NCBI RefSeq assembly: GCF_028583425.1
Contig: NC_072792.1
Coordinates: forward strand, 161,516,676-161,580,675
Source: Eublepharis macularius
Taxonomy: Eukaryota > Chordata > Lepidosauria > Squamata > Eublepharidae
Length of the DNA: 64,000 nucleotides
Direction of reading: 5' to 3'
Positions 1-11,075 of this stretch are shown here, in pieces. The first letter of the stretch is position 1, and every line of letters starts with the position of its first letter. The notes beneath the pieces are model-generated. The model was not told the DNA's origin, searched no databases, and saw nothing but the letters and a program-made list of their open reading frames with translations. Both the position numbers and the translations under genes were made by a program.

Positions 1-121
1 TTACTCATCCCTCTGACTGGTTGTTTCAAGATGGAAGCCACCTGCCAACCACAAGCCAAACTGGGCAAGGGCATTGCCCACTTTCCTGAAACATGGGGCC
101 ACACTGGGTAACAGAGCTCAG

Positions 122-195
122 AATCACAGAATCATAAGGTTGGACAGGACCTCTAGGAAAATCTAGAAGACCTCCAGGGTCATCTAGAAGAGAAA
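122..195 (-). mobile_element. CR1 LINE 3' end fragment
   Basis: Read on the minus strand, this resembles the 3' terminus of CR1 retrotransposons of birds and reptiles: a 'gaggtcc..tccaacc' segment followed by the ATTCTATG-type terminal octamer repeat (seen here as agaatcacagaatcat on the plus strand). Only the last ~75 bp is present, as is usual for 5'-truncated CR1 copies. A second copy in the opposite orientation lies at 11700-11855. Confidence 0.7.
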
Positions 196-199
196 CAAG

Positions 200-1510
200 T
201 GACACATTGGAGAGGATTTTTTGGTTAATAGGAGAAACTCTGAAAAGCATTTCATCCAAATTGGATGAAAAACAGAAGACACAGCCAGAAAATGTTTACA
301 TTTGAAACCAATGAGAACAATAACAACAAGGTAACAATGAAAATGAACATGCTATGTTTGTTATCACAAGTAAAAGTTTTTAACACAAAAATAAACAAGA
401 AAACAAAAAATGTGTTCATCCCAGTCACTGGCCACATCATCTTTTGGACTGCTACAATCTACACGGGTCATCATGAAATATACTTGCGCTATGTGGGTGA
501 GTATGAAAGTCAGGAGAACATGGGGTGGATCCTGCAGAAATATTTCTGTGTGTGGAACAGACCATGAGCAAGCACTACAATTATTACTAAATGAAAGCAC
601 AATTAAGCAAGAGTCTAGAAGCAACTTGAAGACCAACATAATTTATTTGAGCATCAGCTTGTATCACTCAGAGCTCACTTCAGCAAATGCACTCGAGTGT
701 CCATCTGCAGCAGCTAAATGTAGAGTTTGTGCACCAGAAAAAAAGGGGGAGGTAGAGAATTTATAAGGAAAGGCCAGAGTAAAAAAAAGGTCCCAATGGA
801 AGAGTAATCAGTCCATTCACAGCATGTGAGAACCATTCGCCATTGCCTTCCTTTGCAGAGCCTTCCTTGGTGGCCCCCCATCCTAGTACTGACTTTGCTT
901 TGCTTACAAGGTGTGACGAGAGCAAGTTATACCATGCCGCCTTCCCTCCAATATGCAGAGTAGGATTACTATAAACTCTTAACTGTGGAAAATGTAGTGT
1001 AAGACTTGTTAAGTGGATTGAATAAGGCAGTACAGACAGCATATAAAAGATAGCTGAATTAAGTTGTTAAGAGTGGGTTGTACTGAGACCGAAAGAGTGA
1101 GGAAACCAAGGCCCCTAATCAAGCCTTGAAAAGGAGGGCTGTTAGTGTTCAACTTTTTGATGAATTCATAATTCAGCATTTTGCATCAGATCCCTCCTTT
1201 GAAATTCCCTTGTCTGAGAACAATGACTTTTAGACTGACAATGGATATCTTACGATACAATGAAAAAAAATCATGCAAACCATCAGTTGAACACTCCATC
1301 TCAAAAGGTAGGTATGGCAAATTAAAATTGGATAAGTGACATAATAATCTTTAATGAAAAACTGTGTGTGCAAATAACTAAGGACTAGAAAGTTGTTTTA
1401 AAAATTAATAACAATGTGTTGATTTTAAAACATCAACAGAAAAATAAATTTTAAAATAATAAAATAGAAATTTATCTAAAATATGCACACGCACGTGCAC
1501 ACACAAAACT
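200..1510. other. AT-rich stretch without recognised genes
   Basis: I see no conserved coding exon, RNA gene or well-ended transposon here. The short open frames are uninterrupted by chance and resemble no family I know. The stretch lies on the 3' side of AASDHPPT exon 11262-11487, so it is either the rest of that intron or intergenic DNA. Confidence 0.5.
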
Positions 1511-1514
1511 ACAA

Positions 1515-2985
1515 GAAGAAAAGACCACGGTGGGCTGGTGGTACCAAATATTAAATTGTAATATCAAGCAGCAGCATTAGTTTGGACAACAGATTGGATT
1601 ATAAATTCGAACAGAAGACATAAAATTGGAGACAATTGATACAAAGGAAGGAATTCATGATTATATACGGATTAAGAAATCACTCAAAACTATTCAATGA
1701 CAAGATGGCACTCATATTTTGAGAGATGGACTATTAAGAATATGGTTTCAATGTACAGGCTAAGTCTGCCAACTTCACCATTGACTTCACCAATAGATAC
1801 TTATTATGATATTACTACAAGAAATAGAATTGATCATGTAAATTATGAATATATGATGGTCAAGCATGTAAAAATGAAAACATGTCAAGAAATTCAAGCT
1901 CAAGGGAAAAACATTCCACAGTTGATGTACCATCACGTGGTGTCCAAATTCAAAGAACAACTATCCAAAGAAGGTGGTTGATTAAGAGAAAAAACAGTGT
2001 TTGAACAACTAATCAGTGGAGATCCAAAACGTTTGTTAGGGAAAATATACAAAATTTTCCCATTGCAATATGAAACAAAATCAGAACAAGTTAAAAACTG
2101 TATGATAAAATGGATGCAAACCTTTGAAGAAAATATCTCCATGAGCCAACTGGAAAATATATGGACTAAAAAATTAAATTTACAGATTGTCAAATGTTAA
2201 GAGAGAATTGGTATAAAATGTTTTTAGATGATATATTACTCCTAAGAAAACTGCAAAAACTAATAAGGACTACCATTGAAGGTGCTGGAAATGTCAATGT
2301 ATGGATGCAACACTCTATCACATGTGGTGGACATGCAAGAAAGTGAGAAGATATTGGATAAAAATACATGAAGAGATGCAAAAGAAAGTAAAGTTCCACT
2401 TTGTGCTGGACCAAAAATACGTGATTAAATATTTTACCAAGTAATATTACAAAAAAAAAACAGCAAACTTTTTAAATATATGGTGACAGCAGCGAGTATA
2501 TGCAACAAAATGTAAGGCTGAACTTCATCAAGATGTGACTGAATGGATGAATAAATTGTATATTTACGTGTCAATGGCTAAATTAACCTCTTATATATGT
2601 AACAGATCAACTTTAGAATTTCAAGAAAAATAGAACGGTTTTTTTGGCTGAAAAAGATAAAAGTTCTTTTAAATGCTGAATTTAAAATGTTGAGTATAAT
2701 GTATTTTAACATAAATAAGTAGGGGATGGAGAAGAGAAATATTATGTAGTTTTAATATTCTGTTACGTATTCTTTTTCAATATTATGTTTATTGTCTAAT
2801 GTTACTTGCTGTTATATTATTATGTAGTTTTAATACTTTGTTATATATATTCTGGTTTTGATATTATGTTTACGGTCTAATGTTACTTTCTGCTATATAT
2901 TCTGCTTCTGATATTTTCTCTACAGTCCAACGTTATTTTCTGTTTTAATAAAATAATATAAGAAGAACACTCCCCCCCTCAAACC
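1515..2985 (+). mobile_element. L1-type LINE, 3' end of ORF2 plus 3' UTR, decayed
   Basis: Translations in shifting frames match the C-terminal part of vertebrate L1 ORF2: a GG..KYY-like motif near 1540, then a region ending in 'MDATLYHMWWTCKKVRRYW' (about 2290-2360), the Cys/His-containing tail typical of L1 ORF2. Several stops and frame changes show that it is dead. The copy is 5'-truncated. Its AT-rich 3' UTR (2700-2960) contains about three imperfect copies of a unit with 'tattatgttta.gtctaatgttac', and it ends in an A-rich tract near 2950-2985. Confidence 0.7.
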
Positions 2986-3296
2986 AAAATACCAGGTTGT
3001 ACCCTATGGGTATTCTGCAGATCCCCCCCCCCCCCTTTGCTTGATCTAACAACCCCATAGAAAGGTTCTGCTAGGGACTGAGGCACCGTCACAGAGAGAA
3101 AGTAACGCGGATCAGAAGACCTGATTTGTTGGCCCTGTGCTCCTAGGATACAGCCTACCACCTACAACTAGATGAAACTGAAGCAAGTGAGAGGTTGTTC
3201 GGCAAGGCTATTTAAAGCATTTCTCCCCGTCGACTGGTTCAGCATTTCCATGACAGAACCTTCAGGTTCTCTTATGGTCTGACTTATATTATCACA

Positions 3297-3602
3297 GGGG
3301 GAAAGAATTTGAAGAGAAATGTCTGGAATGAAATGGACAGAGATGCTGACGGTGAAGCAAGCTCCAAAGAAATACATCAGAGAATTCTCAAGGCAACTGC
3401 AGAGTCAATGCAAAACAAAAAGAAAAACCTTCACAGCACACTGGAGCAGCTTCAAGAAAAATGGAGGTATAATTTCAGCAGTTCAGTAGAGGAATCACCA
3501 AATAATCTATTCGGCATTAAGTTGGGCCTTGAGAACTTGAAGACTTCACTTAAAAAGGCTGAGGACATTGGAACATTACTACCAGACTTGAGACTTCAAT
3601 AA
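3297..3602 (+). other. Unassigned open frame after a plausible splice acceptor
   Basis: A frame of about 100 codons runs to a TAA at 3600-3602. It follows a reasonable acceptor-like stretch (tatattatcacag, ending at 3297). The predicted peptide is hydrophilic, rich in K, E, Q and L, and looks like a coiled coil (for example LHSTLEQLQEKWRYNF). I recognise no family. It could be a terminal exon, an exon-like fragment of a retroposed gene, or chance. It sits between a dead L1 and a SINE, on the strand opposite AASDHPPT. Confidence 0.2.
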
Positions 3603-3844
3603 TACTGTCACAACAATCCAAGAAATGGGAGATGGGGATATATAGAAGACCCCTGTGTAGAACGCAACATTTTGTTTTAGGAAGTAAAACGTGTAATACT
3701 TTATTGGACCTTTTTAAAAAGGCAAATATGATTCCCTGCTTAAGACATATGCAGTAATACACTCAGACTCGTAGGTTCACAAGGGAAATCCTAAGAACGC
3801 TTTCCTGGGAGTGAGCCCCACTGAGCAGACCGGTAGGATTCTGA

Positions 3845-4210
3845 GTACACTGTTAGTCACTTCATTTTTACCTTGCCTTTCCTCTGAGGAGCTCTCCCCT
3901 CCTCCATTTTATCCTCACACCAACCCTGTGAGGTACAAAATCAAAAAGAGTCCAGTAGCACCTTTAAGACTAACCAATTTTATTTTATTGTAGCATAAGC
4001 TTTCGAGAAAATAAAATTGGTTAGTCTTAAAGGTGCTACTGGACTCTTTTTGATTTTGCTACTACAGACTAACACGGCTAACTCCTCTGGACCTGTGAGG
4101 TACGTTAGTCTGAGAGAACTGGTCCATAGTAATCTAGTCAACTTCACGGGATGAATTCGGATTTGAACCTGGGTTTTCCACAGTGTCATCCTAACCATGG
4201 TCAAACCCTT
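3845..4210 (-). mobile_element. Sauria-type tRNA-derived SINE, interrupted
   Basis: The minus strand carries the hallmarks of the lizard Sauria SINE. Its tRNA-like part contains the B-box-type 'ggttcaaatcc' (seen reversed at 4163-4172), and its body contains the 'cctcacagggttg..gtgaggataaaatggagg' segment (reversed at 3890-3935). The element is split at 3936 by a 155-bp fold-back insertion flanked by a 12-bp direct repeat, so the SINE is the older of the two. Confidence 0.75.
3937..4091 (-). mobile_element. Short fold-back retroposon with 12-bp target duplication
   Basis: This insertion inside the SINE is flanked by perfect 12-bp direct repeats (cctgtgaggtac at 3925-3936 and 4092-4103). Arms at about 3937-3986 and 4008-4057 are near-perfect inverted copies containing gtccagtagcacctttaaga. 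Only one end, on the right (4058-4091), has the 'head' sequence with the reversed agactaacacggc motif. The arrangement is therefore a head followed by an inverted duplicate of its own body. The same family recurs across the window. Confidence 0.75.
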
Positions 4211-4284
4211 CCAAGTCCTTTACCTTCAATGGACTTTGAAGGTTGTAACTCTTAGGATCGCACCTCCAGATAGTAGTCCAACGA

Positions 4285-4500
4285 CCAGACCAAAACCACC
4301 ATACCACACCAGCTCCCTAGGATCCGAGGGTGCTGTGTTTGAATCCCAATTCAGTCATGGAGCTGACTGGCGACTTTGGGCCACTCGCTCTCTTCTCACA
4401 GGATTGTTACAAAGATCAAACAAGAGAAGAGAGAGAAATAAATGCTGCCCTGAGCTTCTCGAAGGAAGAACAGGACTTTAAAAAACATATAGCGGTCAAT
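4285..4500 (+). mobile_element. Sauria-type SINE
   Basis: The tRNA-related promoter region contains 'gtttgaatccc' near 4338, followed by 'gactggcgactttgggcc' and 'tctcacaggattgtt', the expected order for a plus-strand Sauria SINE. It is diverged and lacks a clean tail. Confidence 0.7.
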
Positions 4501-5444
4501 TGCTCCCTCCCACACTTCAGGGCAAGGTGGAAATTTATTGAATAAACAAACATACTAAAGAGTTTCACACTGGGCCTGGGTAGCTTGTCTCCTTATCTTG
4601 GAAACAATACGGGCATTGTTTATTTATTGACATCACTTACAGCTTGATTTTATTGCAGAGACTTGAGAAAACAATGAAAAATATTATTAAACATCTTTCG
4701 CCATATGGAACAACCACAGGAACTAGTATACTTGGAGAACTGCGTATTATCACAGAAAGAACATAAGGGAATAAGAGACTTCTTCTTGAATGAATGATAC
4801 TGCTGAAGTGACACTTTGCTTTTAAGAAGTTAATTTTTGTATCATTTTGCCTTGTTAAAACTCCATTTCCCCTAGAATTAAATCTTGACAGGGGAATTTA
4901 GTTTCCTTCCATTCCCCACCCTCTCAATTTCTCAAAAGAACAGCTTCGCATTGAATGTATGGTTCCGCCAGCGTTGTTTCTCTGTGTTCTTACTTTGAAA
5001 TTGATGTCAGAATTTTGAACTGTATTCCCTGGACAGACAGCAGCAAAAGGATGCCTTCATCAAGAATAAAAGTAACTTTCTTCCTGTAACTTCTTGTGGA
5101 ATTTAGAAAAAAAAAGTTAACACACAAGACAGCTCTTCATGTTTATTTCTTCTCTCTTTTTATTAAAGAAAAGCATGCCATATTTGTCCGTCATTCTGGA
5201 TATCGCATAGACTTTTATGCTGAAGAAGTGGGATAAAAATCACAGAATTGCTTTGCAGCAGCCCTGCTAAAAGAGATCTTACTAGCAACCTAAATGTAAT
5301 TAATGAGTTTTATCAGTCATAAAGAGACTGAAAACACTCTTGGGCAACTCCTATTCCTTATGTGGATCATTTAAAAGGCAATTTCTTCTTTCTCTTTGAA
5401 CAACATAACACAGTCACTTTTCTTCAATACAGCAAATCAAATAT
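4501..5444. other. No gene seen
   Basis: This is A/T-rich sequence with no convincing exon or repeat terminus. Confidence 0.5.
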
Positions 5445-5695
5445 CATATGGGGGTACAGCGTGGTGCGGAGGAGAGAGGATCTGGGACACCCACGTTCGA
5501 ATTCCCAATTTGCCACAGAAGCTTGCGGGGTGACCTTGGGCCAGTCAGTCTGTCTTATGACCTAACCTACCTCATACCTTATCCTTGCGAGGATAACATG
5601 GAGAAAGGGGGGGGGGGAGGGATGAGGCTGCAAGCTGCTTTGCATTCCCCTTAGGAGAAGGGGGGGATATCTCAATAAAATGAAATATATGTTAG
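5445..5695 (+). mobile_element. Sauria-type SINE, nearly full length
   Basis: The plus strand reads in order: tRNA-like head with 'cgttcgaattcc' (B box) near 5490, 'ggggtgaccttgggccagtc', 'cctaacctacctcata', 'tgcgaggataacatgg', a G-run, 'aagctgctttgcattcccc', and the tail 'atctcaataaaatgaaat'. All standard Sauria SINE modules are present. Confidence 0.85.
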
Positions 5696-6784
5696 AAGTA
5701 GTCAAGCCAAGCACTAAATCAAGGACTGGATCCTACCAGCTTTCCTGCTCAATCTCCCTTGATTTCCCTCTCCATTGCAGCCTGTGTACCATGTGACTTT
5801 TGCCCACGGGGGGGTCTCACCACCCCCAGCCTATTGGCGGTCAAAAGGGGACCCTCCTCCCTCTTTTGCCAGCAGAAAAACTGGAATTTAATGCATTCTT
5901 ACCTGGAAGCAAGCCCCCGCAAAACACTGTGGGACTTGCTCCTGAACAACTACTGAGGGCTGCGTGGGGTGGGCGAGTGGGGGAGAGAATAATTGGCTCC
6001 CACAGTCTTCATGTCTAATTTCCCTCAGAATGAATCATATCACAGCCCTGCTCTCTCTGGAGTGTTAATTTTGGAAAGCAGACAATCCAGCTTTGCGTCA
6101 GCAGTTGTAAAATTAGTTTTAACTTATTTTTAATTGATTTCCCCTGGCAAAGGATAGATGATAACCATTAACTGAAAGGAGGAGGAAAAGCCCTAAGGAC
6201 AAATGAAAATATTAACATACTAATGCAGAAAGCAAGCAAAATGCATTCGGAAGGTACTGATAGGATTGTGAGCGTGTGCTTGTTTACAGGAGTCTAAAAA
6301 TTTGTAATGAGGCCAGATTTCAGAAAGAAAACTAAAAAGGCCCCAAATCATTATTGGCTTGGATCATGTCTAAATATTCCCAAGCATGGTGTGTGTGTGT
6401 GTGTGTGATTTTGGCTAACTGCTCCTTCATGCAGCAGACGTCCGATGCCCCCAACCAAGCTGTTCGTAGGGTCTCCCGTCACCCATGAGCATCATTTTAT
6501 GTGGCATTCTGGGTTGGTGTGGGAGGGGAAATTGGCACACACAAAAAATGAACTGTCTCTTGTGCTAGTAGAAATTCTAGGCAAGAGTCAAGCCGTTGTG
6601 TTGCAAAAGCAGCACAGATGAAATGAACTCTTCTGTGCTTCAGGAACTATTTTTATTCAAGAAGTGAGGCTTTTTTGTGTGTCGATAGTCCCTGGCCCTG
6701 AGTACTCACACCTTTGGGGGGGGGGCTCTTACCCAAAGTCCTGAGGGGGAAATTGAGGGAAGTTGGTGCAACCTTATATATGAA
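5696..6784. other. No gene seen; includes a (TG)n microsatellite
   Basis: No exon is recognised. A short (TG)n run lies at about 6390-6407. G-runs near 6716-6725 are simple sequence. Confidence 0.5.
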
Positions 6785-7523
6785 CTAGCGACAAAGCCCG
6801 TTGTGGAAAAAAATACAACGGGCTCTAGAAAGGGGAGAGCAGGCAGGCATTCCCTCTTCCTCCATCACTGATCTCGGCCGGATGAAGGGGCGGGTGGGCA
6901 TGGCCACCTCCTCTGCACCTGATCCTGGCCGAGTGAAGGGGGGGCATTGCCTCCTGCTCCACACCTGATCCCAGCTGGGTAAAGGCAGGGGGCGGGCTTT
7001 GCCCCCTCTGTGCTCCTGATCCCAGTGAGGTGAAGAAGGCAGGCATTGCCACCTGCTTCGCTCCTTATCTCAGCTGGGTGAAGGTGGAGGGCAGGCATTG
7101 CCACCTGCTCCACTCCTGATCCAAGCTGGGTGAAGGTGGGCGGCGGGCATTGCCACCTGATCTGCTTCTGATCCCAGCTGGGTGAAGACGGGGAGCGGGC
7201 ATTGCCCCTTCTCTGCTCCTAATCCCAGCTGGGTGAAGATGGGGAGCAGGCATTGCCACCTGCTCCACTCCTGATCCCAGCTGGGTGAAGGTGAGGGATG
7301 GGCATTGCCACCTGCTCCGCTCCTGATCCCAGCTTGGTGAAGGCAGGAGGAAGGCATTGCTGCCTGCTCCACACCTGATCCCTGCCTGGGCTTCCTGCCA
7401 TGGCATGCTCTCTGGAGGTCTGGCTGCCTCATCTGAGCTTCCCTCTACAGCAGCGCCGTCTGGTGGCACACCAGGGTAGAAAGTGAGTTGTCTTGAATAC
7501 ACTTTGCCTTTTATGTAGCAGGA
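6785..7523 (-). mobile_element. Non-autonomous Helitron with exact ends
   Basis: On the minus strand the element begins with TC (TCCTGCTACATAAAAGGC, from 7523 downwards), directly after an A. It ends with a hairpin (agcccgttgta / acaacgggct) followed by CTAG at 6785, directly before a T. Insertion between A and T, a 5' TC, and a 3' stem-loop followed by CTRR are the defining features of Helitrons. The start resembles the TCCTA..ATAAAAGG ends known from vertebrate HeliBat-like families. No Rep/helicase gene is present; the interior is a minisatellite. Two relatives lie at 8111 and 55006-55294. Confidence 0.8.
6880..7388 (-). repeat. Minisatellite of ~10 units inside the Helitron
   Basis: About ten tandem units of roughly 48-53 bp each follow the pattern 'gtgaaggtggggggcaggc..attgccacctgctcc..ctcctgatcccagctgg'. 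Because the unit is GC-rich and lacks stops, it produces long open frames in several phases on the minus strand (up to 155 codons). These are not genes. Unit number is likely to vary between individuals. Confidence 0.85.
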
Positions 7524-8110
7524 TACTGGCACCTTTTTTAAAAAACAAAAAACACTGTCAAGAAGTATTTGGAATGTCTGGGGCAGAGCTGAGAATGTGC
7601 AACAAAATTACACACTTGACTATTTTCAGCATTATCTTTGAGCCTCACTGTCTCCTAAGTTCTTGAGCCAACACAGCAACTGGCTACCAGACAAGACTGG
7701 CACTACTTCACCACACAGCCATGTTCCTCAAATAACCCTCCCAAGGCAATTGCTTCAACCACCCATATTTACTGGCAATTTTGAGAGCTGCTGGGTTGCT
7801 AATTTTTCTTCTGACAGGGCTCCTACACACCAAGCCGAAATTCAACAGGCATAGCCTTCCACCTTTGAATTTCTGGCCGAAAGAAGATGCCTCTGTTGAA
7901 CTTTTTCAGCATGCAAAGCACCACCTTTAATGTGGCAACATCCTATTTTTATAGGATTTTAACTTGCTTTCTGAGACTGGACCTTCTCCTGGACTTACCT
8001 GGGTCACAATAGGTGGCCATGACCCCTGCCTGTACCTTCAGGCCGCCAACCATTCCTACAGCCGCCCTGACAGAAGAAGGCCAGCGTTGCTGGACCAAGT
8101 AATGCATAGC
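7524..8110. other. No gene seen
   Basis: This is spacer between two Helitron-related ends that face away from each other (7523 on the minus strand, 8111 on the plus strand). No exon is recognised. Confidence 0.5.
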
Positions 8111-8480
8111 TCCCTCTACATAAAAGGCTAAGCGTATTCAAGACAACTCACTTTCTACCCTGGTGTGCCACCAGAGGGCGCTGCTGTATCACTGAGCAGC
8201 CTCTTCCAGGAGCTGCCAGCAGCAGCTGAGCCACACAGGCCAGGCTATCTAGGCAAACAGGGAATAGGTGTGGGAAGTAAGGGAAAGCTGTTGGGCATGC
8301 ATGCGATTGAGCCTGGCCCACAGAAGGTGCCAAAGGGCAGGCTGGGGGTGGGGGAGAAGGCTCCAGGTTCTCTCTGGGTTGCAGAGGAAAGACTTGGGAA
8401 GGGAGAGGAGGAACAAGGTACACTTTCTATACCTGAAATTGTAAAAAGCCAGCAGAGACCCATGAAGAACTTGCAGCAGT
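8111..8480 (+). mobile_element. Helitron 5' portion, 3' end not found
   Basis: The plus strand begins tccctctacataaaaggc and continues 'gtattcaagacaactcac' and 'ctaccctggtgtgccacc', matching the 5' end of the 6785-7523 element almost base for base for about 90 bp. No hairpin plus CTAG end was found to the right, so the copy is probably truncated, or its 3' end has decayed; the right limit given is approximate. Confidence 0.6.
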
Positions 8481-8608
8481 GGTGAAATCCCCCCCCCCCC
8501 ACACACTCATTCCATCCTGCCTTTCTGCCTCTACCCTGCCGCTTTTCTCTCCCTTAGTCCCAATAGTCTCTATGTTAATTTTTAAATTTTGGACATCAAG
8601 GAGAATCA

Positions 8609-8740
8609 AGATGGGTCGTCATGTTTGTCTGTCTGTAGCAGCAGAAAAGAGCACCTATAAGACTAACACAATTTGTGGTAGGGTATGAGCTTTCCTGAGT
8701 CACGGCTCACTTCTTCAGATATTCTTGGTATCAAGAAGAA
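8609..8740 (+). repeat. 'Stop-at-gtctgtagcag' interspersed repeat
   Basis: This plus-strand copy belongs to the same family as the fold-back elements but is in simple, non-folded form: 'gtctgtctgtagcagcag', then 'agagcacctataagactaac', then 'tatgagctttcctgagtc', then 'cttcttcag'. I do not know its formal family name. Confidence 0.6.
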
Positions 8741-8809
8741 TGTCAAATACGCCACTTCACCAACCAGCTCTCATACTCAAAGAGGTTTAAAAAGAAGTTG
8801 CCAAATGAC

Positions 8810-8925
8810 TTGAACACACATGAAGCTGCCTTATCCTGAATCAGACCTTCAGTCTATCAAGGTCAGTCCTGCCTACTCAAACTGGCAGCGGCTTTCTCAC
8901 GGAGCCACAGCCCCTCCCCTTGAGA
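8810..8925 (-). mobile_element. tRNA-like SINE, 3' half
   Basis: Reversed, this reads like the end of the SINE that is fuller at 25600-25795 ('ctgattc..gataaggcagcttc' on the minus strand). Only the 3' half is present. Confidence 0.55.
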
Positions 8926-8974
8926 ACACATGAACTTTACAAGCTTTTCTATTCACTATCAGCTTTAACTCTTA

Positions 8975-9085
8975 TGGCTCTCGAGTCCAGTGGCACTTTA
9001 GAGACCAGCTGCATTTTCAGGATGTAGGCTTTCGAGAGTCAGAGCTCCCTTCTTCAGACGCCAAGAGAATCCTGGAAGTTAAAGT
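8975..9085 (+). repeat. Copy of the 'gtccagtggcac' interspersed repeat
   Basis: It contains 'gagtccagtggcacttta', 'gagaccagctgcattttcag', 'ggctttcgagagtcagagc' and 'cccttcttcagac' in order. This is the same family as 8609-8740 and the arms of the fold-back insertions, here unfolded. Confidence 0.65.
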
Positions 9086-10902
9086 TCAGCGAGGATACTG
9101 ACTGAGCATTCTGCATTATCTTCAACTCCCTTTCTCCCAAAGACTCCAGAGAGGCAATAGATTCATTTACCACTACAACAAAAATGCACTTTTAGGCTCG
9201 CTACCAGCAAGTAGTCCATAGAACAAGACCTTCTAAAGCCTGCTCTAGCACAGTTTTATAAGTAATGGCATTTCTCTGCAAGGACTGCCTGTAAGGACTT
9301 CACAGAGGAGGAAATGCTGCCAACAAACACAAAAGGCACTCCTTCGTCAGCACTGCTGGTCAGTTCTATAGAGCGCGGCGGAGAAGCAGTCAGAAGCTGG
9401 AGAACTGAATTCCGACCGAGTTAGAGGACTTTTGCAGAGCAATAGCGCAACCCGGTGGCAGTTCTTAAAATACTCGCTTTCCAAGGGGGAAAAAAACACC
9501 TATCATCAGAGGTCCTTTTTCTTTCTGAAAATAGCCTTTAGAGCAACCTCAGAACTTCCTTACAATTATATTGTCTTGGAAATGATTACCCTGACATTTC
9601 AGAATATACAATTCACCTCTGATTTCTACTGTATGATTCAAAGATGGCTCTAAGAGAAACCCCAAACCAAACTTCCTTTGCTCTTATTCTATACTTCTGT
9701 TGACAAAGCTGACATCTACAGTACAGTTCTCATTGGAGTCACCTCTTTCTATGCCAACTGACTTCAATGGACATAGAAGGGCGTAACTTTGCTCAGGATG
9801 GCGCTGCTAGCTTCCCCACCCCCTTCTGCCTATTCCTGCTACTCCAGTCCCCTTCCTCTTGCTTCCAAACAGCCTTCAAATGCACGTGCAGACCAGGGCC
9901 CTAGAAACCTACAGACACCTATTTAGCCGGATATTTCAAATCAGCGTGTGAATAGCCCCTGCATCTGGCAGCCACATATCCATCTCCTCTCTACTCACAC
10001 TACTTTCCAGTTTGTTTTCTCTTCTCAGGCTCTGCCCTCCCACTCCTTCCCTAGACTGTTCCTTGCTCCAGGCCTCTTTTGCTAGGCTTCCCTCTGGCAT
10101 TTCTGCCTGCTGTGCGTCTCTATAGGCAATGATCCCGAATGTGATCTGCACAGGCACTGCAGCAACCACCAATGGCTTTCCTGGTACCTCTATGCTTCTT
10201 CCCTAAAATATCTCTTCCCCAGAGGAAACAGTAAATCTTGGCTTTCCTCAGGCGCTCGTTCACAAACAGCTGCCTCCCCGTATTTTGTAACTGGTCCCAG
10301 CAACTCATGGCAGCCACTTCGTGACCGGCCCCCCACCCCACCCCCCGTTCTCTACATTCCAAAAATTCCCACCAGCTCAGAAAGATCAGGGAGTTTTAGT
10401 CAGGGCATCCACAGACCCTCTCACTGCCCCAACTGTCTATGACTTAAGAGCAGCTCAGTCAATCACGGGCAAAGGCTCTGCTATTGCCATAAAGTCCTTG
10501 CAGGACTATAATACATATGACTCAACTGGATGAATGGGGCTGATCATTCCCTTACAAGCACATTCCACAGGTGGGCTGTTATGACCCCTTTCTTCTCTTG
10601 GGTAGATTTTGCCTTTAATCTTTCCCTTACACCCTCTGGGGAGATTGCTGCCACCAGGAATATTGTATTCCAAGATATTTTATTTAAATTTTCCCTTTGA
10701 TAATGTGCCTAAGCATCAGGCTCCTTCGTGGTTCTATGTGGCCCTGAGGATAGGAATGGGATATAGCAATGACAGCTACTCTGGGATATAACAAAAGAAA
10801 ATAAACTTTTATTTTTTCAAGAAGCGTACGGGTTTCATAAAAGTAGTTCTCGGTTCTTAAAGTTACTTCATTTAAACTCATTCACACAGATCTCTTCTAA
10901 GG
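9086..10902. other. No gene seen
   Basis: This stretch lies downstream of AASDHPPT exon 11262-11487, probably in its intron. I looked for the next exon, expected to encode the FYRNWALKESF-like motif with the catalytic Glu, and did not find it. Confidence 0.45.
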
Positions 10903-11075
10903 CTTCACACAGTTAGCCTCTTTCTCTATCTCAATATTTCTCACAGACGTGCTTAAAGTTACTCAGGCTGCACACAGCTTGCCTGCTTTCTCTAGACTCA
11001 ATATTTCTCTCAGAACTGCTTAAATTTACTCAGGCTGCACACAGCTTGCCTGCTTTCTTCTGACTAAATGTTCTT
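10903..11075. repeat. 67-bp tandem repeat, ~2.6 copies
   Basis: The unit contains 'cacacagcttgcctgctttct', '..ctcaatatttctc' and 'gcttaaa.ttactcagg'; copies begin at about 10903, 10970 and 11037. The flanking 10550-11215 sequence looks like an old interspersed repeat that I cannot classify. Confidence 0.7.

Noticed and set aside
7065-7532. 155-codon minus-strand frame, Pro/Gly/Ala-rich
   Set aside because: It is produced by the GC-rich minisatellite in the Helitron; other frames are open too.
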